Assembly (NCBI GenBank): GCA_003427395.1
Contig: BFEA01000226.1
Span: forward strand, 21,909 to 45,988
Reading direction: 5' to 3'
Length of the DNA: 24,080 nt
Source of the DNA: Chara braunii
Taxonomy: Eukaryota; Streptophyta; Charophyceae; Charales; Characeae
How positions within the stretch are numbered: the stretch's first letter is position 1; each line of letters starts with the position of its first letter. This document shows positions 17,628-24,080 of this stretch, piece by piece. The notes under the pieces were generated by a model. That model was given only the letters and a program-made list of their open reading frames with translations. It ran no database searches and had not been told where the DNA came from. The translations under genes and the position numbers were made by a program.

Positions 17628-18596
17628 TCAAATCATCCCTATTTGGGGTGAGTTAGGAACCCATTTTATCGTTCGGGTGGAAACCCGCAGAGGAACAGCC
17701 TGAGGCTTTCCCCCAGTTTGTATGAGCACCAATTGTTTCGAATCGAAATGCAGACGTGCGCCCACCGCTATTGCCCAAGGTAATCCCAACAACACAGAAT
17801 AAGAACGTACATCTATTACGAGCGCCTTAACAAGGACGTGTACTCGTCCAACTTTTACGGCCACATTCTCGATAATGCCTACGATGTTCATTGCTTCCTC
17901 GTCGGCAGAGACATANTTGTCTTTGCCAGATTGAGGAAGAATGGATCCTAGTCGTCCCGTCTTTTTGACAATATCCAATGATATGGTCACGGCAGAAGAC
18001 CCTCTGTCAATAAGGGCATTAAACGGTTTTCCCCATACTTCACAGTCACATTCCGCACTTTTCCATAGTACCGACCGAGCTCGTACGAAGTGATCTTTTT
18101 TCGCTAAAGAGACCGCTGCTATTCGTGCGGCTTCAGATTCCGGCTCTTTCGTGTCAGGCTCAGGGGGTACGACTTCCTCGCTTTCTTCTTTCTTCTTCAA
18201 CATTCGTTGCATGCGTTGATAGGTGAAACGCTTTTGATTTTTCTGGCATTGTTATAGAAGCTTATCGTTCGCCACTTCAGATATGGTGGGCAGATGTCCC
18301 ACTGGGATGGGCACACGAATGTCTAGTTGCTTGAGCATTCTCAGTACGTCAATGTCTCCTGCCCGAAACTGCGGTCCTGGATTGGATTCGCGATCGACCC
18401 ACTCGAGATCATCTGGGACCGATCGGATCGCTCCGATCATGCCTGCGAGATGGAGATACTCGAGAGGATCGATCACGTCAGCAGCGTCGGGGGAAGAAGC
18501 TCCCGATGTCGATGTCGTTGCCGTCGAAGTGGAGGGCTGTTCTGTGGCATATGCCACAAGTTCGCTTCCTTGATCCGTATCCATCAGAGCGGCCAC
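17628..18596 (-). pseudogene. Gag-pol linker and aspartic protease, active site DRG
   Basis: One minus-strand frame runs from 18596 through a single TAA (18254-18252, followed by CAA) and on to TGA at 17628. The first part (114 residues) is acidic and Ser/Thr-rich with no known domain. After the stop comes a Lys/Glu linker and a retropepsin-like domain: A-L-I-D69-R70-G71-S-S (numbered from 18212) where the family has D-T-G or D-S-G, and later S-V-L-L-G-L-P-W. The codon AGA differs by one base from the ACA that would give Thr, so the site looks mutated. An N at 17916 gives one unknown residue. Retropepsins cut Gag-Pol during particle maturation. Confidence 0.75.
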
Positions 18597-19620
18597 TCGT
18601 CCCTGATTATGGGCAACGGGGCGAAATGCCCGGGCTGATTGCAGTTAAAGCATTCGATCTTCCCTGCTGGATTAGCTAGATGAGGGAACTGAGGCGCGAA
18701 CCCTGGAGCAGGTGGGGCAGGTAAGAGTGGAAACGATGCAGGGGCAGGCCGAGCAGGAGTTGGGTTAGGCTTAATGAGCTTGCTCATTATCTGTTCCATC
18801 CGCTCCATATGAGCCGCCTGCATTTGGATCAGGTTACTCATCCATTCGGACTGCTTAGTAGTGGCCATATGGATCATCTGGGCAAGATGCAAATTGGTTA
18901 TGGCTGGCGAGGGGGGTTCGGATGGGGTTCTGCTTCTAACGGTTGCGATTGATTGATTCATCGGGGGAGAGGGAGGAGAAGCAGTCGGGATATCGGAGAC
19001 GATTCCGCCGGGAAGGTCACGATCGGGGCGGGGATAAAACCGTTCGACTGCTTGTAGCCATGATCGCCTTTTGGTCGTTACATCCCGTATGGTATCTGTA
19101 ATATCCTCGTCTCCCTGGCTGATATATTTTTTTGTATCAGCCAAGTCTAGCTCCAACGCTTTAGTGATGATAACCGATAACTGGGTTGTTTTCGGCGGAA
19201 CCTTTTTCTGCAGTTTCCCTTTCAAGGTCGGACTTCGAAGGTGATCAATAAACAAGTCTCGAGTGGAATTTTCGTCTCGCCTATATTTATCCAACGAGGT
19301 TTGAAATCGATCGACGAAATCGGGCAATAATTCCCCTGGTCCTTGTGGTCGATTTTTGAGTATATACCAGGCGGCATCTTCACTAACTGTATCGAATCGA
19401 GCCAAAAATGCTCGATTGAAAGTATCCCAATCTACCCACATATGTTTTCTAAACCAGTCATGTGGTGTGTTGCGAAGTAGTAATATCAGAACACGGGGAA
19501 GATCGGTTGCGCTGTAGTTTTGAGCTTCGACAGCTTCCAGCCAGCCTTGGGATGGGTATGGTTAGGGAAGAAGGGAAAAGGGGCAGGGATGCTAGCGATC
19601 ACCCTAGTACCGTCCACCAT
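18584..19620 (-). pseudogene. Gag with C-terminal zinc knuckle, frameshifted at both ends
   Basis: The main minus-strand frame is open from just after TAA (19564-19562) to 18584. It has the retrotransposon gag core: L-I-L-L-L-R-N-T-P near 19490, then W-D-T-F-N-R-A-F-L-A-R-F and D-F-V-D-R-F. A Met/Gln-rich helix and a Pro/Ala-rich linker follow, then the zinc knuckle C-F-N-C-N-Q-P-G-H. The fourth knuckle ligand is missing because the frame is disturbed right there. The next ORF (18596 onward) is in the -1 frame. The likely start ATG at 19620-19618 is in yet another frame, joined by a one-base shift near 19553. Gag forms the particle and binds RNA. Confidence 0.8.
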
Positions 19621-19743
19621 TGGTATTGCTGATGCAGCCACACTAGACTGAGACCTGGTTACGCGGCGATCTCGACGAGCTAGTTGAGGGTCTCTCCTAC
19701 CTCCTGCCAGTTCGACTTACTATCATCAGAACCGACATGTGTC

Positions 19744-19756
19744 GGCTCCGATACCA
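19744..19756 (-). other. Primer binding site, tRNA-iMet type
   Basis: The minus strand reads TGGTATCGGAGCC, matching the complement of the plant initiator tRNA-Met 3' end (TGGTATCAGAGCC) at 12 of 13 positions. It lies right at the inner end of the right LTR and fixes that LTR as the 5' LTR of a minus-strand element. Six-base arms CCGACA/TGTCGG (19733-19746) form a small hairpin overlapping its far end. Confidence 0.85.
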
Positions 19757-22426
19757 ACCTCACGCCCTGTGTTGTCTTCCGTTTGGAGTGTTAGTTGTGC
19801 GGAAAAGAGGCCCAGAAAAACAGCAAGATGGGGTGTGCCAAGGATTTTTGGAAATTGAGTGTGGGGACACAGACGGAACTGAAATCCCTTGCGTTGGTCC
19901 AATGGAGCAAGTTGATCGTTTCGCGCGTCACGGAATGTGCGTGCGGGCAAGGCGGGAAAGAGAGAGAAGGACCCAAATTCAATCTAAAAAGTATTGTCGT
20001 GCCTCCCACCGGGCTACAGCCCGTCGTTTAGAACAGAAAGGCTTGGGCACGCTTCGCGTGTCTCGTTTTCGTATCAAATCCCGTCGTCGTTCGCTGGTTA
20101 GTTCCAAGTCTGACGTCGAGGGTCTCAGTCGCGTGGCTCTTTCTTTATGCTCGTCTTCACTCCGCACACGGTAGTGGAAACCCCTGGACTCGTAGCGCTC
20201 AAAACACTGACATTCGGTGCATAGAGTGCGCGGCCAGTAGGGTTCTACTGCCGTCCACGGAATGGCGACAATACCGAGTAAGGTGGGAAGTGCGTATCGA
20301 TAATAACAAACCCGGCTTCTACGAACCCAGAACAGCGGTTGGCCGGAGGGAAGTAATACTGCCCGCCGATTTGTGCAACGACTTCTCGTACTTCCCACTC
20401 ACATACACGTGTCCTTTCCTCACTGTAAGGAAAAGGTCGCGTTGGGATGGGAGATACGGGAGGTTGGCGCCCAATCGAAGGGTACTTGTCAGTCCACATG
20501 TCAATCAATCACAAAATATCATGAGACGTCATTAAGAACAAAAAAAATTCGCGCATCCCCCAATCAATCTTTTTGACACAAGAGAGAGAGAGAGCAAACA
20601 CAGATCAGCTTGATCACGCATATGGCTACGGGTCCGATCAGTTCAACACAACGTTGGTCCCTGGGCACCTTGTTTCTCAGGGCCGCCTCGTGGCTCGGTT
20701 GCTGATGTCGTGCAGTATAAGGCAGATGGCATGCGTAGTGCAAACAGAGCTACAGATCTAAACACTCTTGCATTCTCGAACAAAATCCCGACGACACTCG
20801 TCTAATCAATCCGAAAAAGTCACGCATCTCTATACATGCATTCACTGTGGAAGGTGCGAAAATGAGACATGCACAAGAAAAAGATGGATCGCATTGTACA
20901 ATACACACGCATCCATCGTTCACAAGAGAAGTAGACGGGGTCCTTGCGTAGGAGGATTACCCAGGGAACTAATGGAAGAGTTCCGAAAGAAGTCTTTCAC
21001 ACAGACGCAGGATACCAACTTATTTCTACTCAAGAGAGGGACAATCATTCAGACGCATCATCATTCAAAAAAAAAAGAAAAAGAGAGAGAGAGAGAGAGT
21101 CGAGAGAAAGGAAGTCCAAAATAGAAGATGACAAGATCCAGGAAGAGAAAAGTTCGGCGTCACCGCTATACATTCACGCCAAAGATAACAATCCGCACCA
21201 AATGCGCATTCGCCGTTAATTCCAATATGGCCCCGGGCCAATCAACTCAACATCGATCCTCATACCCGCACCGACGATCCCGGTCGTCGCGTGCTAACTC
21301 CCACCACTGCGATCGTCACCTCGCTGTTGTAAAGTCGACACGGTTCACCCAGATCCCACAGTCCGTCGTGGCGATCCAGCGTGCAACCGGCCAGTCTATC
21401 GTCTGCCCGACAGGACTTTCCGACTCGCTTCAAACACTCTGCCTAGCCACTGCTTCCCGGACGCTAGCTTGAGAGTCGAGAACGTAAGAGAGATTTGCGG
21501 ACGTGCTTGCGGGTTTTATAGTTGCGACAGGGGAGATAGAAGGGGGAGAAGGCAACAGGAAAGCTGAGGTGTAAGAGGAGAAGCAGGAGGAGAACACTTT
21601 GAGAAGAGTGCTCTATGAACGCCATGCTGATCCCTCGGAACTCAAGGTTCAACCAATCAGATTCGTCGCGCGATAGGAAGGTCCTATCGATCCACGCACC
21701 TGATTGGCGAGCGGGAGTTATCGGGGGATCGATCAGGCGTCGTACGCCAGACTTAGAGGGTGAGAAGAGAAAAGGCGCGAGAGGTGGTGCAAGACGGGTC
21801 CAAGATTCAGATGATCAAGAAAGGGAAATGGGCGCGCGAAAGCAAGGCGGGAGAGAGAGAGAGGGAGAAGGAAAAACAGTTAGGGGAGAGAGAAAAAGGA
21901 GGGAGAAGGGAAGGGAGGCGCGGGAGGGAGCGATGCGGGGGACAGAGAGGAGGAAGTTTTTGCATGCACGGCGCCGTCAACAAAAAAAAGAAAAAGGCAC
22001 CGAAACAGTTACAGCTTGCTTCTATCCTAATTCAAAATTGAAATCACCATACCCGCGCGCGAAAAAGCGACGAGGGAAAAGAAAATCCTGCGCTTATTCG
22101 TATTCACGCAAAATTTCGAGAGTTTTTCCCGACGCGCCCAAAAACATTCACACACCCAAAAAGGACACGTCGAAGTTCAGCTTATTCCGGAATTCCCAAC
22201 TACCGAGCCCAATTCCCGGTGCGCTCGCTAAGGCGCACTTAAATTCCCATGTATTTCCCGACTTTGCAAGAAGAAAAACAGAACTCAGCAGTCGAAAAAG
22301 CTCTCAAAAAGGAAAATGCGGCACCCGAAATCAAGAAATCAAAACGGTTTTTTCCTGGGGTTGGTATGATACTAGCAAAAGAAAGGGTACGAAGGATGAC
22401 ACGGGGTCGTGAAGTGGTTCGTCACA
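19757..22426 (-). repeat. Right LTR (5' LTR of the minus-strand gypsy element)
   Basis: It aligns without gaps with the left LTR. The outer end is GTCACA at 22421-22426. At the inner end the final bases present in the left LTR (GCGTCACA on the minus strand) are missing and LTR sequence runs straight into the PBS. It carries the same TATA box (21521-21514, minus) and GA-rich repeats as the left LTR. No Ns occur in this copy. Confidence 0.9.
21514..21521 (-). promoter_or_regulatory. TATA box of the right (5') LTR
   Basis: CTATAAAA on the minus strand, identical to the left LTR and lying within a stretch with no differences between copies. As part of the 5' LTR this would be the promoter that starts the genomic transcript, about 1.9 kb upstream of gag. 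Confidence 0.55.
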
Positions 22427-22706
22427 GGGCGCAGCAGAGGGGGGAGACTGCGCTAGCGCTAGCGCCCTGACGCCGGCGGACCGGTAAGGCCCGATCACCC
22501 CGGCTCGACTAGCGCCTGGGGAGGAACAGCTCCCCAGCAGTTGGGTCTGTGCATGTGCCCGATAGGTGTGTGAGGTATGTCGCCACGTGGCGCCTGTTGT
22601 TTGGTAACGTGAAGGTCTCGGGACACGTGGGCAGGGGTAGCAACAACCGTGGGATTACAAGGGGTTCAAACGGATCGTGTGAGTGGCGCAGTTAATTGGG
22701 CGAGAG
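22427..22706. promoter_or_regulatory. Upstream region of the poly-Asn gene with palindromes and two G-boxes
   Basis: No coding is recognised. A 16-bp perfect palindrome GCGCTAGCGCTAGCGC lies at 22450-22465. Eight-base arms CTGGGGAG/CTCCCCAG form a hairpin at 22516-22537. CGCCACGTGGCG at 22581-22592 is a 12-bp palindrome holding a CACGTG box, and a second CACGTG lies at 22624-22629. CACGTG is the plant G-box bound by bZIP and bHLH factors, so this could be the promoter or 5' UTR of the following gene. No clear TATA box was seen. Confidence 0.4.
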
Positions 22707-23264
22707 ATGGACTCGGTGGAGGAGCTACATCAGCAAGCGGAGGAATGGCTTATTACACTGGAGGAGAGGTGCAAGCAGTTGCAGACAATAATGGAGGTCA
22801 TCATGCTGCGGTGGCAGGAAGGGCTGGAGATCGATGGGGGGGCAATCTCGCTGGATCAGTGGTTGGAAGACAGGACCCAGGAGATGTTAGACATCATGTG
22901 GGAGCTGGAGGAGGGGCCGGATCCCCGGCTCGAAGTCTACATCGACAAGAGACGCGCGGATGATCGGATGGGTGCTTGCAAAACCCTCTTTTCATTGGGG
23001 CGTGACCTACGCAATCAACTGGAGAATCGGCAGAGAATTGGCGAGATCGGTGTGATGGGCGGCAACAGCGAGAAGGATGAATGGTTGGACGGAGGTTCGG
23101 AGGCCGGCGAAGATGATTGTGATGAAAACACCAACAACAGCAAGAACGTTAACAACAACAACAACAACAGCGGCATCAAGGATAGTGACAAAATTGAGTT
23201 CGGCAGCAAAAATGTACGCGACGACAACAACGATAATAACGGTGACAACAACAGCAACATCATT

Positions 23265-23303
<39 letters not shown>

Positions 23304-23493
23304 AACAACAACAACAACGATATTGAAGGCGGCAGCAACGACTACGGAAGCAGTGGGGCAGACAGTGGGGTCCATGCGCCTGTAATTATCATCGATATGA
23401 TGGGGGGGATGCTGCATGCGGACGTGGTGGAGATTGGGGTTGATATGGAAAAGTGGATTGCTATCTCCCCTCCCCTCAATGGTAGTGGCGGCG

Positions 23494-23545
<52 letters not shown>

Positions 23546-23705
23546 CGACGAAGAAGGAGGCGACGACGGCCATGGAAGCGGCGTTCGTGCGCCTGTAATT
23601 ATCATCGACATGATGGGGGGGATGTTGCATGCGGACGTGGTGGAGATTGGGGTTGACATGGAAAAGTGGATTGCTATCTCCCCTCCCCTCAATGATAGTG
23701 GCGGC

Positions 23706-23740
<35 letters not shown>

Positions 23741-24062
23741 CGACGACGAAGGAGGCGGCGACGACCATGGAAGCGGCGGGGTAGAAAGTGGTATATGTGC
23801 ATCTGAGATCTCCATCAGCGTGATGGGAGTGATGCCGCAAGTGGAAGTGGTGGGACTTAGGGTTGACACGGAAAAGTGCCTTACTGTCTTCCCCCCCCTC
23901 CAACCTCGATACAGAACTGCATCTTGTTGTTTGGCAGAGGATAGGAATAGGATAGGCGGGGATGATTGGTTTGCCTGGCCCGCAATATCAATCATCAATG
24001 GGGTGCTGACGACCCCGTGGGTTGGAGGTGGGCTGTTTAGGGATTTGTTCGCAGAAGGTTAA
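22707..24062 (+). CDS. Uncharacterised protein with helical N-terminus and tandem repeats separated by poly-Asn
   Basis: 451 codons from ATG 22707 (context GAG-ATG-G) to TAA 24060-24062. The frame opens after a TGA just before 22683, so no earlier ATG exists. Residues 1-110 are charged and helical with coiled-coil character (E-E-L-H-Q-Q-A-E-E-W, L-E-E-R-C-K-Q-L-Q) and contain no Asn runs. An acidic Asn-rich stretch follows, then three repeat units each built as V-I-I-I-D-M-M-G-G-M-L-H-A-D-V-V-E-I-G-V and E-K-W-I-A-I-S-P-P-L, separated by AAC-encoded Asn runs of about 12-18 and an Asp/Glu/Gly/His-rich linker. The third unit is diverged. No signal peptide or known domain is seen. It could be a host gene or a gag-like ORF of another element; function unknown. 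An intron or more 3' exons cannot be excluded. Confidence 0.55.
23268..23317 (+). repeat. AAC trinucleotide repeat (poly-Asn 1)
   Basis: Near-perfect AAC array with one AAT interruption, in the Asn frame of the gene. It is the first of three long arrays. Confidence 0.9.
23376..23494 (+). repeat. Intragenic tandem repeat unit 1 (119-bp conserved block)
   Basis: It matches 23589-23707 at 115 of 119 positions by eye, offset 213 bp. The four differences are transitions, and three of them are silent in the gene's frame. It is followed by an AAC array (about 23495-23545). Confidence 0.9.
23589..23707 (+). repeat. Intragenic tandem repeat unit 2 (119-bp conserved block)
   Basis: Second copy of the block, followed by a shorter AAC array (about 23706-23741) and then a diverged third copy at about 23800-23905 that keeps the V-x-V-V-x-x-x-V-D-x-E-K pattern. 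Confidence 0.9.
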
Positions 24063-24080
24063 TCCTTCCCTTGCGCAGGG

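Larger units (their letters stand above)
8486..22426 (-). mobile_element. Ty3/gypsy LTR retrotransposon, minus strand, about 13.9 kb
   Basis: Two direct repeats of about 2.67 kb (constant offset 11260, no indels between 8495-11166 and 19755-22426) flank an internal region coding on the minus strand. The order is gag, protease, RT, RNase H, integrase. RT-RNase H before integrase is the Ty3/gypsy order. A tRNA-iMet primer site abuts the right LTR, making it the 5' LTR. The terminal inverted repeat TGTGAC...GTCACA is present at both ends of the left LTR and at the outer end of the right LTR. Stops, frameshifts and a protease active-site change make it non-autonomous. No convincing target-site duplication (left flank GGGGA, right flank GGGCG) and no polypurine tract beside the 3' LTR were found, so the two LTRs may not come from one simple insertion. 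Confidence 0.85.

Noticed and set aside
23007-23903. 298-codon minus-strand ORF with poly-Val
   Set aside because: Reverse reading of the AAC arrays. The plus frame has the natural N-terminus and silent-site bias between repeats.

Overview
This window is eukaryotic, repeat-dominated DNA. Nothing bacterial is visible: there are no operons, Shine-Dalgarno sites, rRNA or tRNA genes, or CRISPR arrays. Almost all of it is retrotransposon. Plant-type L1-like LINEs, a large Ty3/gypsy LTR element primed by a plant-type initiator tRNA-Met, and AAC-repeat poly-Asn coding suggest a streptophyte. A charophyte alga such as Chara, or a bryophyte, is plausible, but that is inference and nothing here proves the species.

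Layout. (1) 1-828 ends with the 3' UTR and poly(A) tail of one LINE (copy A). The tail abuts coding sequence of a second LINE (copy B, 829-2476), a C-terminal ORF2 fragment in one frame with two stops. (2) About 2695-7982 is a longer LINE (copy C): AP endonuclease, reverse transcriptase, C-terminal zinc finger, 3' UTR and poly(A). It is broken by stops and frameshifts and its RT active site reads FADG instead of FADD. Copies A and C share a 3'-UTR block with a hairpin kept by paired base changes. (3) 7983-8485 is unassigned and holds a third poly(A) run and a G-rich tract. (4) 8486-22426 is a minus-strand Ty3/gypsy element of about 13.9 kb with 2.67-2.68 kb LTRs. Read on the minus strand the order is LTR, tRNA-iMet PBS, gag, protease, RT-RNase H, PHD finger, integrase, two unrecognised extra ORFs, LTR. 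Gag-pol carries stops and frameshifts, and the protease reads DRG instead of DTG/DSG. (5) 22427-24080 holds short palindromes and two CACGTG boxes, then an uncharacterised open gene (22707-24062) encoding a helical N-terminus and tandem repeats separated by poly-Asn.

The most interesting points are the PHD-type zinc finger between RNase H and integrase; the two long sense ORFs after integrase, the first overlapping the integrase stop as ATGA; the mosaic divergence of the two LTRs with no clear target-site duplication or internal polypurine tract; the covarying LINE 3' hairpin; and the poly-Asn repeat gene, whose duplicated blocks differ mostly at silent sites. Assembly caution: there is a 99-N gap at 11615-11713, and five single Ns in the left LTR fall at sites that are resolved in the right LTR.
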